The notes under the pieces were generated by a model. It saw only the letters and a program-made list of their open reading frames with translations. It made no database searches and had not been told where the DNA came from. From positions 1 to 48,991 of the forward strand of contig CAINXK010000350.1 of the NCBI GenBank assembly GCA_903854805.1: a DNA stretch of 48,991 nucleotides, read 5' to 3'. The translations under genes were made by a program, and so were the position numbers. Below are positions 42,504-48,991 of the stretch, in pieces. Positions within the stretch are counted from its first letter, which is position 1, and every line of letters starts with the position of its first letter. Source of the stretch: an uncultured Anaerolineae bacterium (GTDB taxonomy: Bacteria; Chloroflexota; Anaerolineae; Anaerolineales; Villigracilaceae).

Positions 42504-42843
42504 ACTCAACCTACAAACCGGGGATGATAAAGTTTATCCCGGCTGCCATTTTATTAATGGACTTTTGAAGTCCAAGGTTTAGTATTCCGGTGAGCTGAAC
42601 CAAAAACGGTACTGTCCGCAAATAATGGACAGTACCGTTTTTATTAAAAGCCGAATATCTTTTTACGATCGAGCCCGAGTGTAACGATCCGGAGGTATTT
42701 GACATCAATAATGGAAAAAGCATCGGGCGAAAAATAACTGATCCATCCGCGACCTACCATAATGATGCAGGTTATTTGCGTTTAGGGAATGCCGGTAGTT
42801 TGAAAGAACATTTCCGTAGGTGCAGAGTTGTAACTATCCAACC
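42504..42843. other. Intergenic stretch with a terminator and no supported gene
   Basis: Apart from the terminator at 42602-42642 there is an imperfect hairpin at 42515-42540 (CCGGGGAT ... ATCCCGG). The 200 bp from 42643 to 42843 have moderate GC and a few frames without ribosome sites; a decayed gene is possible but cannot be shown. Confidence 0.4.
42602..42642. terminator. Strong bidirectional terminator
   Basis: Perfect 16-bp inverted repeat AAAAACGGTACTGTCC (42602-42617, 42627-42642) with a 9-nt loop, A5/T5 flanks. It probably ends the receiver/zinc-ribbon transcript about 100 bp downstream of the stop, and may also stop the minus-strand hydrolase operon. Confidence 0.88.
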
Positions 42844-43617
42844 CTATCTGGCAAGCAGCTGCAGCAAAGCGAGCGCCGTCTGATCTGGAGCTTCCAGCAT
42901 CGGGGAATGCCCGACTGCCTGCAACTCAGTCAAGAATGCTTGCGGAAGCAGGGTTTTCAATTCAGATGCGCGCGCAGGTGGAATTAGCGCATCCGCCAGA
43001 CCATGCACCAGCACAATCGGAAAGTTGAATAAAGCCACAAATTGTGTGGCGTCCGGGCGGATTGCCAGCGCTTTGAGTGCGCCTATCACGCCAGCCGGTC
43101 GTTGTTGCAGGATAATAGCGCGGAAAATTGGCGCAAATTGTGGGCTCGCAGAGAGATTATCGGCCATACCAGCCACAACCTGGACCCCATTCTCGGCAAC
43201 CTGCTCTACCTGGGCAAACCGGATCGCCTTACGCTCTGACGAATCTGGCAGCGCCTGGGAACCGAGCAGACCAAGCCCTAATACACGATCCGGGTAAGCA
43301 TGCGCAAATGCCAGGGCAACATATCCGCCCATGGAGTGACCAGCGATGTAAGTTTTTTGAATTTTCAAGACATCCAGCAGCTGGGCAAGATCAGAAGCCA
43401 TTTGCTCAATCGTATACTCGCCAGCCGGTATATCAGACAAACCAAAACCGCGTAGATCTGGCATGATCACATCAAAATTGTCGACAAGGCGAACCGCCAG
43501 AGGCTCCCAGATCGTGTGGTCAAGAGGAAAACCATGGATAAGCAGCAAAGGCTCGCCCCTGCCCCGCCGGTTATACGCCAGCGTCATACCATTCACCCAA
43601 GCCTTTTGCATGTACAT
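42844..43617 (-). CDS. Alpha/beta-hydrolase fold protein
   Basis: 257 aa cytoplasmic hydrolase. The oxyanion motif is LIHGFPLDHTIW; the nucleophile Ser lies in AGHSMGGYVAL, the Asp in VHGLADALIPP and the His in AVGHSPMLEAPDQ. This is the MhpC/PcaD-like branch, including 3-oxoadipate enol-lactonases and esterases, but substrates vary widely. ATG at 43617 and 43611 are both possible; AAGGA fits the second better. It is the last gene after the nucleotidyltransferase gene, with a 28-bp gap. Confidence 0.88.
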   Translation of the reverse strand: MYMQKAWVNGMTLAYNRRGRGEPLLLIHGFPLDHTIWEPLAVRLVDNFDVIMPDLRGFGLSDIPAGEYTIEQMASDLAQLLDVLKIQKTYIAGHSMGGYVALAFAHAYPDRVLGLGLLGSQALPDSSERKAIRFAQVEQVAENGVQVVAGMADNLSASPQFAPIFRAIILQQRPAGVIGALKALAIRPDATQFVALFNFPIVLVHGLADALIPPARASELKTLLPQAFLTELQAVGHSPMLEAPDQTALALLQLLAR

Positions 43618-43645
43618 TGATCCTTGAAGGGGCTATTTGTTCGGT

Positions 43646-45328
43646 TTAGCGCGGTTTGTTCTCAGCTGCGCGCCCAATTTCTCTCAGCTTTTCCAACCAA
43701 CCGCGGGAAAATGCCAGCGCTTCTTCGCGGGTGGCTAAGTTGCCAGCCGCCTGGGTCTCGCGGATGGCTTCCAGAAGCTTGCCAATCTCTGGACCCGGTT
43801 TCAACTTCAGTTCGGTGATCAGATCATCGCCATTGACCAACACTTTTGGCCGGATGATTTCTTCGGCTTTCTCGTACCATGCTTCGAGCAATTGGCGACA
43901 TACATCCAGACAGGCTGCCCAATGCGCCTGAGTCAGGGTATGGTCATAGGTTGCCCGGGTATCAGCCAGTGCCAACAAGATCAAATCAATCCCGGCCTCG
44001 CCTGTATCCCGAAAAAACCGATATATGGCTTTACGGCTGATAGCCTGCCCGGCCTCTTGGCGACTGGTATGTGCATGCACGCGCATATGATGCTTGATAA
44101 TCAGCTTAAGGCGTTCGAGTTCATCGTTGCTCAAATGCAGGGCTACTGCGCGACTGGCAACCGTTTCAGCGCCAAGAACATCATGACCGAGAAATCGGAT
44201 CCGGCCATTATCTTCAATGGTCCTGGTCTGCGGTTTGTTAATATCGTGAAATAAAGCCGCAAAAAACAATAATGACCGTGTTGAACGACCGGTAGTCAAC
44301 GATGAACCAATATGATCCCCAATCTGTTGGCGATAACGCCCCAGTCGTAAAACCAGCAACCCATTCATCAAATCCGCGTTGGTTTTTTGCTCATTGTAAC
44401 GAGGCGAGAGCAGAGCCAGGATATTTTCGAGATGACGCAATACAGCCAGAGTGTGTGACCAGACATCGTGGACATGCGGTGCCGATTGTTCAACACCTTT
44501 CAATGCAGCCAGTTCTGGTAATATCTGCGGGAAAACCCCCAATAATTCCAAGGCGCGTATGGCCGCATCCGGACTGGGGCCTTCAAGTATTTTAAATAAT
44601 TCATCCCGGATCCGTTCCGTCGAAATTTTCGGCAGCAGCTCAACGGCTGCTTTCATCAAACGGCGAGTCTCGGGATCAATGGAGAACTTATAAGCCGCCG
44701 CCTGGCGCACTGCGCGCAAGATCCGGATCGGATCATTACTTAACGCAGTCTCTGAGCAGGCACAGATACGTTTTGCGCGGATATCTTTGACCCCACCCAG
44801 GGGGTCAATAATTTCGCCGCTGTGAATGTCCATGGCAACAGCATTAATCGTAAAATCACGCCCGCGCAGATCTGCATCCAGTGAATCGCCACGATAACCG
44901 GCAAAATCAAGAACATCCCGGCTGCCATCCGGCTGCTGAAAGATGACCCGGGCCGTGTCAAAAGCTTCATCAAGGGGGAAAAAAGCTGCCGAAAGACCGT
45001 CAGCCACTTTACGGGCCAACTTAATCCCATGTGGACAGGCAAAATCGAGATCGTGGACGGCACGCCCAAGAACAGCATCACGTACAGCACCACCAACCAG
45101 GTAGATGGGCTCATCCAACGGGAGCAGTACACGCACCTCATCCAATAGTGGCGAAGATACAGGCGTTAACGGGATAAAACGAATTTCCGCTTCTTCCTTT
45201 CTACGAGACTGCCGGGCAGCATAAAAAACCTGGTCACGGGTTTCTCCTTGCGCAATGATCTTTCCGCGCAGCAGTGCAACCCAGCGTCCGGCATACGCAG
45301 TCGATTCGGAAGATAGACCATCATCCAT
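43646..45328 (-). CDS. cca: Class II CCA-adding/poly(A)-type nucleotidyltransferase with HD domain
   Basis: Adds or repairs the 3' CCA end of tRNA, or part of it. Nucleotidyltransferase signature LVGGAVRDAVLGRAVHDLDFACP near residue 78, then GRDFTINAVAMDI and SNDPIRILRAVRQAA. A C-terminal HD domain follows (FAALFHDINKPQTR, HDVLGAETVASRAV), and HHMRVHAHT. Before the catalytic domain lie ~65 residues (AGRWVALLRGKIIAQGETRDQVFYAA) resembling the small DUF5678 domain. The 560-aa length is large for the family. CCA addition versus A- or CC-specific activity cannot be decided. It starts 5 bp after the stop of the first hpt gene. Confidence 0.88.
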   Translation of the reverse strand: MDDGLSSESTAYAGRWVALLRGKIIAQGETRDQVFYAARQSRRKEEAEIRFIPLTPVSSPLLDEVRVLLPLDEPIYLVGGAVRDAVLGRAVHDLDFACPHGIKLARKVADGLSAAFFPLDEAFDTARVIFQQPDGSRDVLDFAGYRGDSLDADLRGRDFTINAVAMDIHSGEIIDPLGGVKDIRAKRICACSETALSNDPIRILRAVRQAAAYKFSIDPETRRLMKAAVELLPKISTERIRDELFKILEGPSPDAAIRALELLGVFPQILPELAALKGVEQSAPHVHDVWSHTLAVLRHLENILALLSPRYNEQKTNADLMNGLLVLRLGRYRQQIGDHIGSSLTTGRSTRSLLFFAALFHDINKPQTRTIEDNGRIRFLGHDVLGAETVASRAVALHLSNDELERLKLIIKHHMRVHAHTSRQEAGQAISRKAIYRFFRDTGEAGIDLILLALADTRATYDHTLTQAHWAACLDVCRQLLEAWYEKAEEIIRPKVLVNGDDLITELKLKPGPEIGKLLEAIRETQAAGNLATREEALAFSRGWLEKLREIGRAAENKPR

Positions 45329-45333
45329 CAGTA

Positions 45334-45894
45334 TTATTTTCCTGGCTTTTTATATTTATCGAGATCGGCACTGGCAATGAACGGTAGATGTCTAAAATGC
45401 TCATCGATATCGATACCATAGCCGAAAATATATTTATCGGGCACATCAAACCCGACATAATCGGCATAGACTGGCACTTCTCTGCGCATTTTTTTATCGA
45501 GCAGTACACATACTTTTACACTCTTCGGATCACGTGTTTTTAACATCATCAATACATGCGCCAGGGTACGACCGCTATCAACAATATCTTCAACCAGCAA
45601 GACATTTCGACCTTCGATATTGGTCATGAGGTCCAAGTTTACGCGCACGTTCCCACTGGAAGCATAATGTCCGGTTCCATATGAAGAAAGCGACATGCAA
45701 TCCAATTCGTGTGAAAGGGTAATAAAACGGGTCAGATCAGCAGTAAAGGTCAGACCACCGCGCAGCAAACAAACAACCAGGAGATCCTGTCCGGCATAAT
45801 CACGGCTGATCTGCTCGCCAAGTTCACGAACACGCTTCTCAATAGCTGGCTGGTCGACAAGCACTTCATCAATAAATTCCTGGTACTCTTGCAT
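45334..45894 (-). CDS. hpt: Hypoxanthine phosphoribosyltransferase, paralog 1
   Basis: Purine salvage enzyme making IMP or GMP from the base and PRPP; 186 aa. PRPP-binding loop VLLVEDIVDSGRTLAHVL with the Glu-Asp pair; VVCLLRGGLTFTADL for pyrophosphate; the purine-contacting end YVGFDVPDKYIFGYGIDIDEH. It is adjacent to a second, clearly homologous gene in the same orientation, with a 32-bp gap, which shows a tandem duplication. AGGATGG lies 7 bp before the ATG. Confidence 0.93.
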   Translation of the reverse strand: MQEYQEFIDEVLVDQPAIEKRVRELGEQISRDYAGQDLLVVCLLRGGLTFTADLTRFITLSHELDCMSLSSYGTGHYASSGNVRVNLDLMTNIEGRNVLLVEDIVDSGRTLAHVLMMLKTRDPKSVKVCVLLDKKMRREVPVYADYVGFDVPDKYIFGYGIDIDEHFRHLPFIASADLDKYKKPGK

Positions 45895-45926
45895 TTGAAT
45901 CCATCCTTACAGGCAGGAGAATTGCC

Positions 45927-46484
45927 TTACCCGTTGCTAACGTAACGATCAAGGTCAACGACACCAATAAAAGGCAGGTTACGATAGAATTCGTCGAGAT
46001 CCAAGCCATAACCAAATACGAATTTATTCGCAATGGTAAACCCTTTATAGTCGATCGGCACATCAACCTCACGGCGGGAGCTTTTATCCAACAAAGCGCA
46101 TACTTTAAGGGTTTTTGGTTTGCGGGTACGCAGCAACTCAATCACATGGGCGATTGTATGACCGCTATCAACGATATCTTCAACCAGGATGACATGCTTA
46201 CCCAAAATATTGGTCTGTAGATCCAGAGTCATACGAACGTTGCCTGAAGAAGCCCGGGCGCCTTCGCCATAAGACGAAACCGCCATGCAATCAATCGCGT
46301 TTAGGACGCTCAGGTGGCGCATCAGGTCAACCATGAAAGGCAGAGCACCGCGCAAAACACAGATCAGCAAAATTTGCTCACCCGCATAATCCCGGTTAAT
46401 CTCATCTGCCAGTTCTTTGACACGCTTTTGGAGGGTATTTTCGTCAATAAGAACTTCTGCCAAAATATCGAGATAATCTTGCAT
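45927..46484 (-). CDS. hpt: Hypoxanthine phosphoribosyltransferase, paralog 2
   Basis: 185 aa, same fold and motifs: LLICVLRGALPFMVDL, VILVEDIVDSGHTIAHVI, KGFTIANKFVFGYGLDLDEF. Aligned by eye it agrees with paralog 1 at roughly half the positions, mostly around the PRPP loop and C-terminus. The hood/loop segments (DCMAVSSYGEGARASSGNV versus DCMSLSSYGTGHYASSGNV) differ mainly at three or four residues. AGGAG lies 6 bp before the ATG. One copy may have become specific for another base, which the sequence alone does not show. Confidence 0.93.
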   Translation of the reverse strand: MQDYLDILAEVLIDENTLQKRVKELADEINRDYAGEQILLICVLRGALPFMVDLMRHLSVLNAIDCMAVSSYGEGARASSGNVRMTLDLQTNILGKHVILVEDIVDSGHTIAHVIELLRTRKPKTLKVCALLDKSSRREVDVPIDYKGFTIANKFVFGYGLDLDEFYRNLPFIGVVDLDRYVSNG

Positions 46485-46537
46485 TTATGCTCCTATCAGT
46501 TTTCCAGACACAGTAAAAAGACAAAAGATCAGTTTCG

Positions 46538-47110
46538 TTATTTTCGAGGAACTTCATGATGCCGGCGACAACGCGCTTCATACATTTCAGAAGCGCCAAC
46601 GATGACGACCGGGTCATCATAACGTGCTGGTTTGCCATTTACCAGCCTTTGGGTCCGGCTGGCGGGTTCTCCGCAGACCATGCAAATCGCCTGCAGCTTA
46701 TCCACATGCTCGGCCTTGGACATCAGCATTGGCATGGGACCAAATGGGTCGCCGCGAAAATCCTGGTCCAGGCCAGCCACGAGTACACGAATACCCTGAT
46801 CAGCCATCTTGGTTGTCACATCGAGAATACCATTATCAAAAAACTGTGCTTCATCCACCCCAACTACAGTCGTATCACGCTCCAGCCTGTCAAAAATATT
46901 AATCGCCTTTTCGACCGGAATGGCATCAAAATCTGCTCCGGCGTGCGAAGTAACTTTCTCAACAGCATAACGCACATCAATCGCGGGTTTGAACACCTGC
47001 ACCTTCTGGCGTGCGATCACTGCGCGGCGCAGGCGACGGATAAGTTCATCTGTCTTTCCGCTGAACATGGACCCGCAAACAACTTCAATAGAACCATGCA
47101 AATGCTTCAT
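46538..47110 (-). CDS. tdk: Thymidine kinase (type II)
   Basis: Phosphorylates thymidine in nucleoside salvage; homotetramer, zinc-binding. The P-loop is [17 protein letters not shown]; the DEAQFF segment ([13 protein letters not shown]) provides the base; the lasso and zinc part has [13 protein letters not shown] and a second Cys near the C-terminus (EARCRRHH). Start placed at ATG 47110 (190 aa), which gives the family's usual [16 protein letters not shown] beginning and has GGGAGTGG just upstream; the longer frame from 47152 would run into a terminator. It is first in the set tdk-hpt-hpt-cca-hydrolase. Confidence 0.95.
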   Translation of the reverse strand: MKHLHGSIEVVCGSMFSGKTDELIRRLRRAVIARQKVQVFKPAIDVRYAVEKVTSHAGADFDAIPVEKAINIFDRLERDTTVVGVDEAQFFDNGILDVTTKMADQGIRVLVAGLDQDFRGDPFGPMPMLMSKAEHVDKLQAICMVCGEPASRTQRLVNGKPARYDDPVVIVGASEMYEARCRRHHEVPRK

Positions 47111-47119
47111 AACCACTCC

Positions 47120-47161
47120 CAAATAAAATAATAACAGGCAGATGCCGGGCATCTGCCTGTT
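47120..47161 (-). terminator. Terminator between rpmE and tdk
   Basis: 12-bp stem AACAGGCAGATG/CATCTGCCTGTT (47133-47144, 47150-47161) with a 5-nt loop; on the minus strand followed by ATTATTTTATTT. It separates the ribosomal operon from the salvage genes, although partial read-through to tdk is possible. Confidence 0.8.
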
Positions 47162-47214
47162 AAGTTTACCTGATATTTCGGTTTGTAGGGTCTGCTTTCC
47201 CTGACGGAAAATGC

Positions 47215-47694
47215 TCAGGCAGCAGCTTCGTTGGCGGCCTCGGGCAAATCATAGCCCAGGGCGCGAATTTTCTTCTTGCTGTCAATCAAAGCCTTTCGGC
47301 CAAAGCCTTCAACTGCCAGGGCAGCTTCGTCGCCTTCGCCAAGCTTCTGCATCAACTGGGCAATCGTTGTAATCCCAGCTTTTTCCAAAGCGCCAGTTAC
47401 ACGGATCCCGAGTTCGAGTTCAGTGACAGGCTTCGGAGGAGCCTTGCGGGCTTCTTCCTTGGCTTTCTGGGATTCAACGTAATCCTGGCGAACCTGGAGC
47501 TTCTTATAGAAGCGGTCCACCTGACCTTCCACGTCCAGAATGCGGGCCTGCTCACCAGAAAAGAACGGGTGGCATTTGGAGCAAACTTCGACGTGGATGC
47601 TTTTGCGAGTGGAACCGGTCGTCCACTTGCTGCCGCATGAAGCGCAGACAACTTGGGCGTCCGTATAATAGGTTGGATGAATTTTTTCTCTCAT
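47215..47694 (-). CDS. rpmE: 50S ribosomal protein L31 fused to an alpha-CTD-like domain
   Basis: 159 aa, more than twice normal L31. Residues 1-70 are L31 of the zinc-binding type: [17 protein letters not shown], with Cys17, Cys20, Cys38 and Cys41. After a charged linker (71-87), residues 88-151 resemble the C-terminal domain of RNA polymerase alpha, a helix-hairpin-helix fold: [20 protein letters not shown] and [20 protein letters not shown] parallel the alpha-CTD text LELTVRSANCLK and GKKSLTEIK. Arg98 aligns with alpha Arg265 and Lys134 with alpha Lys298, two DNA-contacting residues. A role on rRNA or DNA is open. It follows rpmA by 17 bp in the rplU operon. Confidence 0.88.
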   Translation of the reverse strand: MREKIHPTYYTDAQVVCASCGSKWTTGSTRKSIHVEVCSKCHPFFSGEQARILDVEGQVDRFYKKLQVRQDYVESQKAKEEARKAPPKPVTELELGIRVTGALEKAGITTIAQLMQKLGEGDEAALAVEGFGRKALIDSKKKIRALGYDLPEAANEAAA

Positions 47695-47711
47695 ATCAAT
47701 AGACCTCTGGT

Positions 47712-47984
47712 CTACTCAGCCACCGCGAAAGCCTCTTGCGGGAGGACATTCACACGCTTACGACCATGCACAACATCAAAAACGACCACGCCATCAATCG
47801 TGGCGAAGAGGGTGTCGTCTGTACCGGCGCCCACGTTCATACCAGGTTTGATATGCGTTCCACGCTGGCGAATGAGAATGTTGCCCGAAAGCACAAACTC
47901 ACCAGCATACTTCTTCACGCCCAAACGCTGGGCATTACTATCACGACCGTTGCGGCTGGAACCGCCACCTTTTTTATGAGCCAT
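47712..47984 (-). CDS. rpmA: 50S ribosomal protein L27
   Basis: 90 aa; binds near the peptidyl-transferase centre, its N-terminal tail reaching the tRNA acceptor end. The start [20 protein letters not shown] and then [21 protein letters not shown] are diagnostic. No N-terminal extension needing protease cleavage is present, unlike in Firmicutes. It lies 12 bp after rplU, with GAGAGG before its ATG. Confidence 0.97.
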   Translation of the reverse strand: MAHKKGGGSSRNGRDSNAQRLGVKKYAGEFVLSGNILIRQRGTHIKPGMNVGAGTDDTLFATIDGVVVFDVVHGRKRVNVLPQEAFAVAE

Positions 47985-47996
47985 AGTGAACCTCTC

Positions 47997-48314
47997 TTAC
48001 TTCTCTTCAATCTTCTCGACAGAAAGGCGGGTGTAGGACTGACGGTGACCAGTCTTCTGACGAATGCGCTTCTTGGGCTTATAGTGGAAGTTGTATGTTT
48101 TCTCGCCCTTGAAATGTTCGACAACTGTGGCTATGACAGACGCGCCCGCTACCACCGGCGCACCAACGGTGATTACATCACCATTGACCAGCAAAAGCAC
48201 TTCGTTTATTTCAATGCTTGTGCCCGGTAAAATATGCAACAGATCAACTTCGATCGTGCTGCCTTCGACGGCTTTATATTGTTTGCCGCCGCTTTCTAAA
48301 ATAACGTATTTCAT
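47997..48314 (-). CDS. rplU: 50S ribosomal protein L21
   Basis: 105 aa; large-subunit protein next to L20 on 23S rRNA. KYVILESGGKQYKAVEGSTIEVDLL at the N-terminus and the C-terminal KPKKRIRQKTGHRQSYTRLSVEKI are diagnostic. First gene of rplU-rpmA-rpmE, with GGAGAAAGG upstream and a strong promoter 125 bp before. Confidence 0.97.
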   Translation of the reverse strand: MKYVILESGGKQYKAVEGSTIEVDLLHILPGTSIEINEVLLLVNGDVITVGAPVVAGASVIATVVEHFKGEKTYNFHYKPKKRIRQKTGHRQSYTRLSVEKIEEK

Positions 48315-48404
48315 AAATCCTTTCTCCTGGTCTTCGCTTCACCACAGTCACCGCGTTTCGTTCAGGTTGCCGCCGTGCTGCGGGGAAGCCGGGAATACGA
48401 CACG

Positions 48405-48429
48405 CAAACACCCCTAACCGGGGTATTGG
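48405..48429 (-). promoter_or_regulatory. 5' hairpin in the rplU leader
   Basis: The rplU transcript (predicted start near 48432) begins with a stem CAATACCCC/GGGGTGTTTG (5-nt loop), followed by further GC-rich sequence in a 117-nt leader. L21 operons in other bacteria carry autoregulatory leaders, so this may be one; no family match is claimed. Confidence 0.4.
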
Positions 48430-48438
48430 CGAAAGAGC

Positions 48439-48467
48439 ATTATACCCGCCCACCCAAAAACCGTCAA
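48439..48467 (-). promoter_or_regulatory. Strong promoter of the rplU-rpmA-rpmE operon
   Basis: Minus strand TTGACG (48462-48467), 17-bp spacer, TATAAT (48439-48444). Best match to the sigma-70-type consensus in the window, as expected for ribosomal genes. Confidence 0.82.
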
Positions 48468-48772
48468 CCATGAATTCAGAGCATAAATTTTAATAAAGGG
48501 TCTGGGCCAGCAGCGGCAGTATTTTCAACACATTGAATTCTCATTCTACCAGATCAACCTGCCCCAATCTCTAAATCCTAGATGAAATGCAGGTGAAAAA
48601 AGAAATTCATATTAAAATCATTGTCCGGCAGATCTTTTCCTGACAAATTTCTGGAGTGTAACCCTTGTGCATGATATGATCGAGGAATTAACTTGAGCAT
48701 TTTTTCGCGCAAGAAACGGGTGGCTCACAAGGCAAAGGCACTCTAAAATGGTGATACGAAAGGAAAACAGCC
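48468..48772. other. Intergenic stretch before the final gene
   Basis: About 300 bp between the divergent rplU and Ada-like genes. An extended -10-like TGATATGAT at 48672-48680 could serve the plus-strand gene. Nothing else is supported. Confidence 0.35.
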
Positions 48773-48991
48773 ATGTCCAGCCAAACAATGAATTACCAGC
48801 AACTCAGCGATGACTACCAGCGCATCGAAAAAGCCATTTATTATTTGGATGATAATTATCTACGCCAACCCGAACTTAAAGAAATTGCCGAAAGCATCGG
48901 CTTGAGTGAATATCACTTTCAGCGTATATTTACCCGTTGGGCAGGTATCAGCCCCAAACGATTTCTGCAGTTCATCACCAAAGAAAACGCC
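48773..48991 (+). CDS. AraC-type HTH protein, probably Ada/Ogt-like (3' truncated)
   Basis: Only the first 73 codons lie in the window and the frame is open at the edge. The residues form one AraC-type helix-turn-helix pair: YQRIEKAIYYLDDNYLRQP, then LKEIAESIGLSEYHFQRIF and TRWAGISPKRFLQFITKEN. The ISPKRFLQ turn and the position of the HTH at the N-terminus are typical of bifunctional proteins that join an AraC domain to an O6-alkylguanine-DNA methyltransferase, so the missing part is probably the alkyl-transfer domain. AGGA lies 8 bp before the ATG. Confidence 0.75.
   Translation, partial: MSSQTMNYQQLSDDYQRIEKAIYYLDDNYLRQPELKEIAESIGLSEYHFQRIFTRWAGISPKRFLQFITKENA

Noticed and set aside
42643..42843. 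Decayed gene before the alpha/beta hydrolase
   Set aside because: A short frame with a helix-like peptide can be read, but no start, ribosome site or family match supports it.

Overview
The window looks like chromosomal DNA of a member of the Chloroflexota, most likely class Anaerolineae. This rests on overall gene content, on house-keeping proteins with lineage-type extensions (an N-terminal zinc ribbon on topoisomerase I, a long C-terminal extension on ribosomal protein L31), and on several genes that appear to be transcribed without a Shine-Dalgarno leader. It is an inference from the sequence, not a database result. I see no rRNA, tRNA, CRISPR array, insertion sequence, prophage or integrase gene. 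It reads as ordinary core genome with several accessory metabolic islands.

Layout. 1-2.5 kb (+): truncated CPBP membrane protease, 2-hydroxyacid dehydrogenase and HAD phosphatase, closely spaced. 2.6-4.0 kb: conserved membrane protein of unknown function, ending at a strong bidirectional terminator. 4.2-8.0 kb (-): two-gene DMSO-reductase-like molybdoenzyme (catalytic subunit plus fused FeS/membrane-anchor subunit) with a CRP/FNR-type operator upstream. 8.2-11.4 kb (-): GH51 arabinofuranosidase and sugar transporter. 11.8-15.9 kb (+): coiled-coil membrane protein, FeS PD-(D/E)XK nuclease and RecJ. 16-19.2 kb: small genes (thioesterase, YbaK deacylase, DUF1059-like protein, membrane protein) and a candidate small RNA. 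19.2-26.8 kb (-): house-keeping block topA, manC, dprA, rimM, khpA, rpsP, ffh. 27.1-31.4 kb (+): ACT protein, GT-C type glycosyltransferase, S10 carboxypeptidase.

31.6-34.8 kb (-) is the most interesting region. A consensus promoter starts an RNA that folds as an M-box (ykoK) Mg2+ riboswitch with a clear terminator/antiterminator switch. Next come a 34-codon leader ORF with an ideal ribosome-binding site and a second intrinsic terminator. Then come two genes: a soluble PRC-barrel/MgtE-N/CBS protein and an NRAMP-family transporter that has lost the metal-binding methionine. This suggests a Mg2+ uptake system in which the gate domain of an MgtE channel is encoded separately beside an unrelated transporter fold, with two stacked RNA checkpoints.

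35-38.6 kb: acetylpolyamine amidohydrolase-like deacetylase, atypical glycerophosphodiesterase, nitroreductase and an SH3-like lipoprotein. 38.6-41.4 kb (-): pyruvate phosphate dikinase. 41.7-42.5 kb (+): lone receiver-domain protein and a small zinc-ribbon protein. 42.8-47.1 kb (-): alpha/beta hydrolase, tRNA nucleotidyltransferase, two tandem hypoxanthine phosphoribosyltransferases and thymidine kinase. 47.2-48.3 kb (-): rplU-rpmA-rpmE, in which the L31 gene carries a C-terminal domain resembling the RNA polymerase alpha-subunit CTD. The window ends inside an AraC-type/Ada-like gene (+).
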